In this document: positions 36,495-48,139 of the stretch, in pieces
Numbering within the stretch: the first letter of the stretch is position 1
Layout: every line of letters begins with the position of its first letter
NCBI GenBank assembly: GCA_037951105.1
Contig: JBAMJV010009106.1
Location: 174,320-238,319 of the forward strand
Reading direction: 5' to 3'
Origin: Echinarachnius parma
Lineage: Eukaryota > Echinodermata > Echinoidea > Clypeasteroida > Echinarachniidae
DNA: 64,000 nucleotides
Program-made: the position numbers and the translations under genes
The notes under the pieces: generated by a model
Databases searched by the model: none
What the model was told of the DNA's origin: nothing
Seen by the model: only the letters and a program-made list of their open reading frames with translations

Positions 36495-36735
36495 GGGCCC
36501 ATATGCGTAAAAGAGAACCACACTAGCTTAGTTCCATGCTAATCAGTCTAGTTTAGATGCTAGGCCTCAGTACATGCAGTACGCAACAATAGATTTGTTT
36601 AGTTTATAAGGTAAAACAAGCTAGCCCAGCTAAACCTAGTTGTGGACTAAGAAGCCGGTTGCTTGGTTACTTGGCACTATCATGTGAAATTGATTTAGCA
36701 TGGAACTTAGCTAGCGGGGTTTTATGAATTATGAG
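36495..36735. mobile_element. MITE with GGGCCCATAT ends, copy 2
   Basis: Begins GGGCCCATATGCGTAAAAG and contains CTAGCTTAGTTCCATGCTAA, as in 19078-19325; the right end carries the inverse (TTAGCATGGAACTTAGCTAG). Confidence 0.65.
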
Positions 36736-37186
36736 TTCAGGACCCGTATACATGGTATACAGGTATATAGCTAATAGCTTAGTTCCATTCTTCAGTCTGT
36801 AATTTTGGATGATATATAATCTATACGTATGCAAGAAAATATCCTTTTAGTTGCCAACTAGGGTGACTTAATAATTATGCTTACCCAGAAACCCAAATAA
36901 CCATACTAGTTAATAAAGTTGGTTATTTGTCATAACTATAATAATTATGAGCATCGAACAAAACCATGCTATGGTATAATGTGATGGTTCATTATTTTCG
37001 GTACAAAAGTAGAGATTGATCTGGAAGCCATATACTAATCCGGCATACCTTCAATCTAATCACCATGACCGTGGTAATTCCATTTCTAGGGATGATAATT
37101 ATTTTCTCTTTCGATACTAGAACAAGGAGACCATATTAATGACATAGCGTACAATGTCACTGTAGCAGATCTCCTTTCATGCAGCG

Positions 37187-38195
37187 TTTTAAAAGTGATA
37201 GTACAGTTTTGGTCAAATAGAATTTTAGTAACTGAAACTTGTAAGTTATCATACAAAACTAACAGTTATTATTCATTGACGCTTGAACGGTATGAAAACA
37301 TAGTATACTGTTAAGTTACAGTGCTGTTTTAATTTTTAAAATCAGCCGTTAACACAAGAGGGCGCCCTCCAAACACCTCAAGCTTCAACCATTTTTGTCA
37401 TCAAACATGTGGATGTGATGTTTGGTTAAAGGGTTAGTACAGTTTTTGTCAAACTGAATTTTAGTAACCCAAATTTGCACCATATCATTACAAACTAATA
37501 GTTATAACTCCACCATATCCGAAAGGTAGAAACACTTACAAATGGCCACGTAAGAAGCCTGTTCTCATTTAAAAAGCAGCCATTTAACACAAGAGGGTGC
37601 TCAATAAATTGTGAATGTGATGTTTTGCTAAAATAATGATTCAATAGAAAACGTGTAGGCATTATATAATTTTTTTCTTAAATCATCAAATAAATGATGA
37701 ACCCCAATTTATTCCAATCGGATATATTGTTTGATATTCAGCTGTTTCTCAACCGATTTTGAATAAACATAGTTGATTCTGTCATTACAATTGTGTGCTC
37801 TTTCAAATTTTACACTTTGTTTTTCATTACCTCACAAAATAATTATTTCTCGAAGCGCCCTCTAAACCAAAACTGAACTATCCCTTCAAAATAATTATAC
37901 AATAGAAATATCATCAAAATCCCGTTAAAAACCATTTTGGTACATTTTCTAAAATGTGTACTAGGATTTTAAATGATTTTCTATAAATGATTGAATAAAA
38001 GTTGGTCCCTGACATTAATTCCAATCGGATATACTTATGGATATTTCAGCTGTTTCTGAAACGATTTTGATCAAACAAAGTTGAAACTGTCATTGAAATT
38101 GTGTGCCCTCGACTTTTATACTTTGTGTATCACTTCCTTTAAAACAAATATATATAATGTATATTTCTCGAAGTCGCCTCTAAACCAAACCTGAA
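37187..38195 (+). mobile_element. Cluster of family A MITE copies
   Basis: Three pieces in the same orientation: 37187-37430 (left part), about 37431-37890 (near complete, starting AAAGGGTTAGTACAGTTTTTG and ending CCAAAACTGAACTATCCCTT), and about 37890-38195 (right part). They look like one A copy broken by another. Confidence 0.7.
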
Positions 38196-38599
38196 CTAAA
38201 AATATAAGTATTATGCTATGATAAAAACATACGAATATGCAATAATAATCATGATAATAATACACCTGACCGATAGTATACAGGATCAATCATGCCAGTT
38301 GATCCCCAAAGTCTTTATTTTGTCTTTAAATTTTGTTGACCAAAAATCAGCTAAACAATCAAACAAAACAATATTAATGTATATTGCATTGAATGGCACT
38401 TCTCTTTTATATCATATACTAGTAGTAGCCAGTACCAACTCATTCGTGATATACAAGAACAGAGAGGGCAGGGGCAGTCCGTGACCCCCCCCCCCCCCCC
38501 CCCCCCACCCCCCTTCCCCAAACCCACCTCCCACCACCAACTTGCAAAGGCGTTATGGATTTCTTTATTTTGAGAGCATGTAAGGGGGGTATGTAGGGT

Positions 38600-38760
38600 A
38601 ATGATTTCCACAGAGAGGGGTTGGGGAGAGGCCATTACCTTATAGCTTACTATACGAAACGCGTCAGTCTAAGAACTGATTGCTCCACAGAGAGGGGTTG
38701 GAGAGAGGCCATTACATTAGCTAACTACGCAACGCGACAGTCTAAGAACTGATGAACTTT
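38600..38760. repeat. Tandem duplication, about 87 bp
   Basis: Two direct copies of a block from CCACAGAGAGGGGTTGG to CAGTCTAAGAACTGAT. A run of about 22 C is at 38485-38506. Confidence 0.85.
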
Positions 38761-39617
38761 CCCAAAATGATGCCGCATTCGCTGTCACTGGTAGTCAAAA
38801 CATTAAGCATAGTTTGATTTATTTAAAAGAAAAATGTATGTGATGGCAGAAATATGTCGGGGTCAGACCTTATGCTGTGTGGGACCAGAAGGGGGCTAAT
38901 ATGGCATCCGTCTAATTAGTTGTGGCAGTTTAAAAAAATAATCTTTGGTTAAGTTCAACCCCAAAACATACCTAAGAAATACTGTAATTTATTGTATTTT
39001 ACTTCATTTTGCATTCTATGAAATATAAAACCCTAAACTCTCAATGCGAACTATAGCTGAAAACGAATTTTATAACTTTTAGAAGTTTAGAAAGAATTTT
39101 GACTTCAAACACATTTTTCTCAGTTCTCTTCTGAGCCTCTTTACCGAGGTTATACACAGTATATACATTCTTTATAAATATTATTTTGTTTTTATTTGAA
39201 TCATGTTTTCCACGAATGTGTGAGAGATAGTTTGGGCAGTTATAATAATATTTGTATAATAATAATTTGTCTGAATGTTCGAATAGATACAGACATGGAA
39301 AGTTCTTAAATCATTTTTTCCAAATAGTAATAATGTAAGGTTGAATACTCCAAGCACTAATGATTCTTACATTTAAGCATGTACATTCATGATCATTTTG
39401 AAAGTGTTGCGAGTAAATTGTTAAATAATCAGCAGCATTGTGATATAAATATTCATAAACCTTCCTATGTGTATAGGTCAGTACCATGTGATGATAATTA
39501 CAATTTAATGTTGTATTTGAGGCTGATGCAATGATTGAAATACGAAAATTGAAGAATAAAAAGTCCCAATTGATGGGATATGTATACAGATTCTCAAAAC
39601 CTGTGCTGATATTTTGC

Positions 39618-40146
39618 TTAAAGGGGTAAGGCTGAACTTTAGTAGCCAAAACCTGCACAGTTACATTATAAACTAATAGTTATAACTCCACCATGCTCGA
39701 AAGGTATACAAAATTACAAACGACTAAGTAAAAAGCCTGTTATCATTGAAAAAGAGTCATTAAAACACAAGAGGGCGCTTTTTAAAAAGGCATTGGTTTC
39801 AACCGTTTTCATACAAAATTATGCATGTGATGTTTTATTGATATAATGATTAAATAGCGAGATCATCAACAACTATTTAAAAAAACGCTTTTGAAAATTT
39901 TTGAAAAAGTGCAAGCATTTTTTTATTTTTTCTAAAAATCAGCTAATTATTTGGGCCCCAAATAATTATAAGATCAGATATATTTATTGATATTTCAGCC
40001 GTTTCTGGGTCGATTTTGACCAAATAAAGTTTATTCTGCCATTAAAATTGCATGTTCTCTCAAATTCGACACTCATTTTTTCATTACCTCACAAAAAAAT
40101 TGTGATGTGCAGCGCCCTCTCTACCAAAACTAAACTACCCCTTTAA
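39618..40146 (+). mobile_element. Family A MITE, complete
   Basis: TTAA at both edges (39618-39621, 40143-40146). The left tip is short a few bases (AGGGGTAAGGCTGAAC), and the right tip is ACCAAAACTAAACTACCCCT. About 530 bp, very similar to 5948-6870 without its nested insert. It serves as the reference for the empty target of the composite at 48140. Confidence 0.9.
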
Positions 40147-40169
40147 ATCTATAACGCATTTGATAAATA

Positions 40170-42052
40170 AATCAATCGTGCATGGTAGAGTACAGTATAT
40201 AGAGCATGGAAAATCGCAAAGGTGATACTAATTCATAAAAAAGGTGATAAATCGAATCCGGATAACTACAGATCAATTTCGTTATTGCCATGCATTACTA
40301 TAGTTCTCGAACGACTCATACAATAACAATTGTTACATATCACCTTCAGACATACAATATTCTTGTGCCTGTGCAGTCTGGATTTCGAGCAAAGGATTCT
40401 ACTGTAACTGCTTTGGTTAAAGTAACTGATACTAAGGTGTGTATAGGAGAACAGTTTTTGTAGATTTGCGTAAAGCTTTTGATATGGTTCATCATGCATT
40501 GTTCCTTAAAGGAACTAAAGAATACAACGTATTTTGGCACTTATTCCATAATCTTGTAAACTAGGTCTGCAGAAATAAAACTCCATGAAAATAAACACAG
40601 TAGTGATTTTAGGCTAGTTTTCTGATGCCAAATCTCACTTAGCAGCCAGTTTACGCCCCGTCCACATTTAGGGTCCAAAATCAGCAGCGTGATTGACACT
40701 TTATCGGCTTACGTTAACTAGAGAATTTAGAGAGGCGTCGTGTACAGAGACTAATGGGGCGAAGTTCTTTAGATGACGTCACACCAATAGAGGGCAGCAC
40801 AATCGATTTTAGCGATTTAAAAAGGTCGTTCCCATGACAATTAGATATTTTCTAATTACCCCAAAATGTATTGATTTCATGGGAAATGACTGCCAAATTC
40901 TTTTTCTTGAGGTAAAAGTACAATATAGAGAGCCTAATTGTTAAAATTAGGCCATCTAGACGCTGTAGTTCCTTTAACAAATTATCGAGTATTGGTCTAA
41001 CAAGCACAGCCTTAAATTGGTTTGAGAGTTTATACTTATCAGAGAGAAAAACAGTTACTGTAGTAAATGATGCTACCTCCAATGAAAGAAGTTTATCTCA
41101 TGGTGTGCCACAGGGCTCAATTTTAGGTCCTTTATTGTTTACCATATTTATCAATGATATACCTGATATATTCAAGCGATCTTCAGTTCACCTCTATGCT
41201 GACGATACTGTTATCTATAAACGAGTCTAGCTTGAATGCCATTTATAAATCTGTTATACTTCCTCATTTTGATTACAGAGACTTGGTTTGGCAATCTGCT
41301 TCAAAATCTTCTCTTTTGCCATTGCAAAAATTGTAAAATAGAGCGGTTCGAATCATAATGAGAATTAGTCCGTATTCTCATAATATATCTACACAACTCA
41401 TTCATGATACTTTGGTATGGGATTTTCTAGACAAACGTTATAAGAAACACTTGTACATAATAGTGTTACATAATTTAACTCCTAATTATATATATTATAC
41501 TCGATAATATATCATTGAGAAGTATAAAATATGAATTACGTTCGAGTCAAGTTATGAATTTGCCTAAACCGAGGTAAAATTGTTGTAAAAGAACTTTCTT
41601 CTACAGAAAATTTTCAGTCTATAACCAATTACTAATTGAAATTCGTAATGCTACGATCTTGAGATCATTTCAAACATTTTTAGATGAATATATTTCATGA
41701 AATTGTAAATATTTGCAGTTCCCCTTTTCTCTTTTTCTCTCCCCTTCCTAAACTCTCATTGATTTGTTCAAATGACGTCGAACTTATTATTTTTTTTATT
41801 ATTTTGAAGTGTAAATATAATATTTGTTACCAATTTTAATTTAGTGTACATAACATGGACAAATTTATGAAATTATAATTTCTCTATTTCGCTTTCTCCC
41901 CTTTCTCTATTGCTTTCCATATCAGTCATTGTATATAGACGTATACTTGTATATACTGTATTTAATTGTGGGACACCAAGGAAGAACAGCGGTTTTGTCT
42001 GTTGTGATTTCGGAAATAAACAAACAAACAAACAAACAAACAAACAAACATC
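40170..42052 (+). mobile_element. LINE relic (Jockey/CR1-type reverse transcriptase)
   Basis: Plus strand. Reverse transcriptase blocks appear in order: KIAKVILIHKKGDKSNPDNY then RSISLLP (about 40205-40290), QSGFRAKDSTVTALVK (about 40375), VFVDLRKAFDMVHHALFL (about 40455-40509, in part by frame change), KLSSIGLTSTALNWFESLYL, HGVPQGSILGPLLFTIFIND (about 41100-41160), LYADDTVIY (about 41190-41220). After an internal deletion follow SVILPHFDYRDLVWQSAS and RAVRIIMRISPYSHN. The 3' tail holds GGGACACCAAGGAAGAACAG and ends in (CAAA)n at about 42016-42050. The copy is dead: frames change several times, and the endonuclease half is missing. It carries a MITE at 40510-40973. Confidence 0.9.
40510..40973. 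mobile_element. TTAA MITE inserted in the LINE, family G
   Basis: TTAA at 40506-40509 and 40974-40977 brackets a 464-bp element with ends AGGAACTAAAG and the inverse CTGTAGTTCCT. Outside it, the LINE coding sequence is continuous: HHALFL on the left and NKLSSIGL on the right meet in frame across a single TTAA. That proves the TTAA duplication and the borders. Confidence 0.9.
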
Positions 42053-42059
42053 TAATGAC

Positions 42060-43150
42060 ACGTATGTGAGGGTGGGGGTGCATGCCTTCTCCCTTTCCTC
42101 ATTCCACCCCCTTAACATGCTGTGAGTGGGATTTGTATGGTTGTGTCGAGGGGATGCAGGGTTCAATCAACGCCCGATGCACCTTATGGGGGGGGGGGGG
42201 GGGGGGCATGTGTCTCCCTGCCCTCCTTGTTTGCACCACCAAGAGTGGATCCACGAGACTGGTATTATTGGTTGTGACAGTCTGAGAAATCTTCAGAAAT
42301 GTCAGGGTAGAAATCCGAGAGGAACGCACGATCGCGGAGCAAGCCCCTAAGCAATTAAACTCAATTCAATCTGCCTTGTCTTGACCGCGCTCTGACAAAT
42401 ATTATTCCAATATTATTTTAAGAGGAGAAAAACAAATTTGCAGAGCGGATCGCAGCGTCTCAATTTAGTAATAAGATTATGCCAATAATATGTTGTTATG
42501 TGCCACGAATCATAGACTTTGTGTTGGCTTATGCCATAGTTATGATAGGAACGTTTGTATAACCAATTATAAGTTGTTTGCTATTAGTGTCAGCTAGAGT
42601 TGTCACACCTAACACTTCAAACAAACAATTCTCTCCTGACTGCTGACGGGATGGATACAAAATATTAATGGCGAATTAAAAAAGGCCCCATGCAGACAAA
42701 CAAAATAACGTTTGCATATTTAGTAATCAGTATAAATGGTCCATTATCAAAAGTGTATCTTACAAAATAAGTTGTTCTCTTCTAAGGTATAAGGAAATTG
42801 GACTAGGACATGATACTGAATACTATGAATCAATTTTGCCCCCCCCCCCCCCCCCTCTAAAAAAGAAAGAAAGAGAAAAAACAAGACACAGTGATCGAAA
42901 TAAGAGTAAAAATGTACATAGTCATAAACAATGAACACAATTAGAAATCTGGATACAATGAATTAAATACCTATGTCGCAATTCAACAAAAAGTTATATA
43001 TACAGCAAATTTTCTGTCACAAATTGGGGGAGTCCTGATTGTATCTAACAATGTTCTCTGAAAATATGATAAATAATCTTCCGATGAATTAAAACACTTC
43101 TGACACGTTCCAAACAACATGATTAACATTAATCGATGTATTATATACTG
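42060..43150. other. Non-coding DNA with G and C runs
   Basis: G run at 42188-42207 and C run at 42840-42855; otherwise AT-rich with no exon or family recognised. Confidence 0.45.
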
Positions 43151-43548
43151 TAGATCTAGTAACTTTGTTGACATGTGCACAAACTGATTAATTGTTGATT
43201 AACTGTGTATTACTGTGATATGATATGTCCACTGAGTAATTGTATGAACATTTCACCGTTTTCACGTTAAATGGATGTTATATGGCCGACTAATAGGCGA
43301 CAATGCAAAATGATTTATGCGAACTCAGTATACTGACATTGTACAGAGTCTGACAGTTGTAACTTTCCAGGGGATAATAACAAATCTAAGCACTTCAATC
43401 GTAAATATATTTTTAACGAAAGGGAAATTCGAAAACCGAAGCTTGTTCCATACTTGTATTGGTAATATGAAGAAACAAAGTATGAGAGAGCCACTTAGAG
43501 TTCTAAGTAAATGTTGTGGATTTGGACAATGTTACTAGATCCCTTTAA
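43151..43548 (+). mobile_element. Family B MITE, complete
   Basis: Starts AGATCTAGTAACTTTGTTG and ends GTTACTAGATCCCTTTAAG; about 395 bp and collinear with 6192-6579. Confidence 0.85.
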
Positions 43549-43734
43549 GAAAAAGCCTACTTGCCTGGATATGTTTCAGCAACTAACGTTAGTCCAAAAG
43601 AACATCTACTCAATTAAATGTTTCAAATTTATTTTTAAAAAGGAAGACAATAATTATATGAATTGGTAATCGACGAAAAGAGACACTCATATAATAGTGC
43701 GACTCGCAAAATGATTCGACAGTTGTAAAGACAT

Positions 43735-44507
43735 ACTTACCTGATGATGTTTCAAACTCTTTTGTTACTCCAAATGAAAGTCAGCAAAAAAATTGTTACA
43801 TAATATCTAGTTAAGGCGACAACTTAGAAACAATCATAGCGCTACCGAACAAAATGGATGTTATAATAAATTCAGCAGATGGGAAGAAATAACAACAGTG
43901 TGGAAGATATTTCACATTTTGGTGTTACTTCTAAAGAAGGTCAACACGTACAAGAAAACTTTGCAAACTTGTCCTGCAGTAGAATATTTTAGTTATTATC
44001 TTTAGAAAGAAAGTCAACTCAATCAAAACGGTACCGTTGTAAAGTCATGACATTTGTCGGACAAGAAGATTTATTTGTTTGACTTCCAGATCCTGCGAAG
44101 AACTGAACAAACTCCTGATACGTTTGAACAGCAAAGAAGAGGATAACGTACATTCATTGAAGATGTTGTGAAGTTTTCCAACCACACAATCTACTAGTTG
44201 ATCATGTTGATGATAAAGACCCTCCAACGAATTGAAAAACTGACATGCCTGACGCGACCCGACCGAGGATTAAATCACAAATGCGTAACATTGTCATTGG
44301 TCTCCAATAGTTTACCCGTTCCGCTCAATCATGTCATGCACGTGGAACTCTTGGCACGATTCGAGCATTCAATCACCAATGCGTGACATCGATCTCCGAG
44401 AGTTTACTTGGGAGTCCAATTACATAAAATGTTTGGTACTTTATATTTCTCCAGCAATCGTATCAAACTTCCATGGCAACGGCTCACTGTACTCAACGCG
44501 TATTGGC
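43735..44507 (-). promoter_or_regulatory. Candidate promoter and 5' untranslated exon
   Basis: On the minus strand, GCCAAT (44502-44507) is followed 56 bases later by a TATA-like ATATAAAGT (44438-44446). From a start near 44410 the transcript would run to a near-ideal splice donor, CAG/GTAAGT (43735-43743). The leader would hold several short upstream ATGs and an unrecognised 60-codon frame (44045-44227). Directly repeated blocks (for example AATCACAAATGCGTAACATT at 44273 and a related block near 44371) lie inside. Strand matches the NOX5-like exons 17 kb away, but nothing else links them. Confidence 0.2.
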
Positions 44508-45221
44508 TGTTGACCATAATCTATACAATATTGCAAAGAAATAACAGTTGAAACAGTTGTTTTGAAACATCATGACCCCAGTCTTTCCTCTGAAACAAAT
44601 CGCGATCGCATGATGAGGTAAGTATTCCCCTTGTGAAAACTTGTTTTCTTTCTTTTGTAGGGAGTTGGGTGTAGGAGGTATAGGGGAGTGGGAACAAATT
44701 GTAAAACTGGTGTAGGATATATAACTAATACTGTAATTGTATTATAATTGTGACCTTCAAACCAGATATCTTCCCTAACTGAACCCGACGGGAATTATTT
44801 GATATCAGGAACTATTATGCTAGTCGTTTGCCATTTGAAAGGAAACACAATATTGAGAAAGAAAAATGCATTACAAAGGATTCATTCTGAACAGAGAGGG
44901 AAAAAACACGATAAAAGGGTTTCTTTCAAATAAGCCAAACTGTTTGGAACTTTGGAACATAATTCTATTCTATTGTCATCGGCCTGTAGACACGTGGCAC
45001 CGCTATTTTACACAAGCGAACATTTATTTAGAGATCAATCATAATACATGAGATGGGGGTTAGTTCGTACGCTAATTGTTTTTGTCACCACTGCATAGCT
45101 CCAAGGGTATTGGGTCGGCCTATGCGCTAGGTCATGGCTGGAACACTACACCTTGTAATACCAGTAGCTACTCCTGACTGGATGGAAGTCTCAAAGAAGG
45201 TTTATGTAAACCATGCATGGT

Positions 45222-46197
45222 TTAAAGGGATAGTTGAGTTTTGGTATAGAGGGCGCTACACAAAATATTTCTTGTGAGATAATGAAGAACTGAGTGTCAA
45301 ATTTGAAAGAGCATACAGTTTTAATGACAGAATAAACTTTATTTGATCAAAATCGGTTCAGAAATGGCTGAAATATCCATAAACATAACCATTTGTAATA
45401 ACTGTGGGGCCCCACAATTATTCGATAATTTTGAACCAGCCGATAAAAAAATTTAAAAAATGCTTCCTCTTTTCAAAAATGTACAAAAGAGGTTTTTAAA
45501 TATTTATTGATTATCTCTCTATCTAATCACTATTTTAAACAAAACATCACATGCACAATATTTTATTTAAAATGGTTGAAACCAATGAGTTTTTAGAGAG
45601 CGCCCTCTTGATTTTTAACGGCTCTTTTTTTAATGATAACAGGCTTTTTACTTAGTCATTTGTAAATTTTCATTCCTTTCAGACATGGTGGAGTTATAAC
45701 TATTAGTTTGTAATGTAATGGTGCAGGTTTTGGTTACTAAAATTCAGTTTGACCAAAAATGTACTCTCTTTACCAAAACTCAACTATCCCTTTAAGGGAT
45801 AGTACAGTCCGGTCAAACATAATTTTAGTAACTCAAACTAGTAGGTTAATTCAATGATGCTTGAATAGTAATACAAACATATAAACGGCCAAGTTACTGA
45901 GGGCGCCCTCTAGACACCTCCAGAGCGCGTTAAGCTCAAGTTTCTACCAATTTTATCAAAATATATGAATGTGTTGTTCGCTACAAATAATTATTCAATA
46001 GAGAGATTATCACCCAAAAAACACTAAAATTGTTTTGGTATATTTTCAGAAATGTGTATAGGATTTAGGACTTTTTTTCTTAAATTCTGAGAATTTGATT
46101 CATTGTGAGCTGTGTCAAATCTTTCACTTATCTTTTCATTACCTCACAAAAAAAATCTTGAAGAGCCCTCTAAACCAAAACTCATCTCGGCCTTTAA
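45222..46197. mobile_element. Two family A MITEs sharing a TTAA
   Basis: 45222-45795 is a complete A copy (minus orientation, ends TTAA-AGGGATAGTTGAGTTTTGG and inverse). 45792-46197 is a second, internally deleted A copy that begins at the same TTAA (AGGGATAGTACAGTCCGG) and ends CTCATCTCGGCCT-TTAA. Confidence 0.85.
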
Positions 46198-46259
46198 ACC
46201 ATGGTCTACGTCTATGAAGTGCTGCTTGTATATATAGTGAAGTACAAATCACATTTTGC

Positions 46260-46447
46260 TATTAAACTTCTAACCATGCTATTGATAAGGATGTCGGTGC
46301 TTGCTAACCAGCGACATTTTGAAGATAAACAAACAGTTCCATGCTTCTATTGGTAATGCAAATACAATAAGGTATATGAAAACCATTAGAGGGTTTTAAA
46401 GTAAATTGTGTGGATTTTGACAATTTTACTGGAAAGAGATCCCTTAA
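46260..46447 (+). mobile_element. Family B MITE, right half
   Basis: Matches the last half of 43151-43548 loosely, ending TTTTACTGGAAAGAGATCCCTTAAA. A G run of about 25 lies further on at 46586-46610. Confidence 0.6.
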
Positions 46448-47269
46448 AATCATGGCTCACATATTAAAGCCTCCTTTGTGAATTGGATTCCTGCCTATAT
46501 ATTTCAACAAACCCAACAAGCAGAATAAACATACAGAGAAGTAACGTATACTACTGAACAGAGGTGGTGGTGGTGGTGGTGGGGTGTGGGGGGGGGGGGG
46601 GGGGGGGGGTACGGCACTTATTGGGGCCACATACTACTATGTTTTTGTTTATGCTTCCCTTTTCTTTCCTTTTCTGTACAAATTATTTGGAGGCACGTAC
46701 GTAAGTGTACGTGTAAGTACATGTATAAGCTAATTTAGCTAATCAATCAGATACTCCACTACCAAATAATTATCTATCAACTGTGTTTTGCCACATTCTA
46801 ATACTAGTCTCATAATGTCCAATGAGTGATACAAAATGTATGCATGCATGCATGATATACGGCCAATAATTGAGCGAAATGCAAAGTTCAATATAACGAC
46901 TCATTGTCGTAAGTTTGTTCACAGTTGATAACATACTCACTATTATTCTTGTTAAAATAAAACAAAATAATTATGATCTAAAAAGCAAGTTGAAATTTTG
47001 GGGAAAACAGGTTTCATAGTTTTTCTTAGGCGGAACACGAGTGAGAGAGGTGGAGAGATCAAGTTGACAGAAAGAAAGCAAACGAAATAAACCAATAAAC
47101 TCGTGACCCAGACGTTGGACTTCAAGTTAATAAAAGGGATGACATGAGTACAACAGCTGATGACAATTTAATTTCACATCATGTAACAGAGTAAGTATGA
47201 GTATAAGTGACACTTTATATATACTTGTTGACTCTGCTCACTCTGTCTGTTAAAGGTTTGTAGGAAGGA

Positions 47270-47393
47270 CAGGCCCGTAGCCACTGGAAGTGCGTTGGGT
47301 AAGTATGCACCCCCCCCCCCCCCAAAAAAAAAAAATAAATAAATAAATAAATAAATAAATAAAATTTAAAAAAATAAATAAATAAAATAATAA

Positions 47394-47452
<59 letters not shown>

Positions 47453-47656
47453 AAAATAAATAAATAATAATAATAATAATACAAAATAAAACAAATGGCC
47501 CACTTTTGATCGGTCTCGGCCATCTAAACGATTGGTCTTGGTCTCGGCAACGACGATACCCCCCCCCCCCCCCCTTTACACAACTCAACTAGCGGTCTCG
47601 GTCTCGATCCCGTTTGTGTGAATTACGACGCCTTCTTGGAAAATCCTGGCTACGGG
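47270..47656. mobile_element. hAT-like MITE with CAGGCCCGTAGCCA ends
   Basis: Left CAGGCCCGTAGCCA, right inverse TGGCTACGGG. Between them are a C run (47310-47323), an (AAAT)n microsatellite (about 47330-47470) and a second C run (47560-47573). The same end type recurs inside E1 (49188-49490) and E2 (56120-56360). Confidence 0.75.
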
Positions 47657-47704
47657 TTTGAAAAGGGCAGCGGTATTTCTAGTATTTATTTGTCACATGT
47701 TTGT

Positions 47705-48139
47705 TTAAATGGGTAGTACAGTTGTGGTAAGGCTGAGCTTTAGTAACCAAAACCAGCACAATATCATTACAAACTAATAGTTAATTAGTTATAACTCCAC
47801 CATGCTCGAAATTTTTAATAATGTACAAACTACTAAGTAAAAAGCCTGTTATCATTTTAAAAAGAGCCATTACAACACAAGAGGGGCGCTCCTAAAAAAG
47901 CATTGGTTTCAACATTTTTCATACAAAATTTATGCATGTGATGTTTTGTGAAATAATGATTAAATAGAAAGATCACATCAACAACTATGTACAAACCTCT
48001 TTTGACAATTTTTGAAATAGTGTAAGCAATTTTTTTTTATTAAAACAAAAATCATCAAATAAATCTGGGCCCCAGATTTATTCGGATCGGATATATTGAT
48101 ATTTCAGCCGTTTCTGAAACGATTTTGATCAAATAAAGT
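47705..48139 (+). mobile_element. Family A MITE, left half, target of composite insertion
   Basis: Starts TTAAATGGGTAGTACAG and is collinear with 39618-40030 until GATCAAATAAAGT, where E1 begins. The missing right half, beginning with the same AAATAAAGT, is found at 58442-58571, 10.3 kb away. Confidence 0.9.

Noticed and set aside
44866-45051. 61-codon plus-strand frame as a small gene
   Set aside because: No recognisable motif, AT-rich composition, no splice or polyadenylation context.
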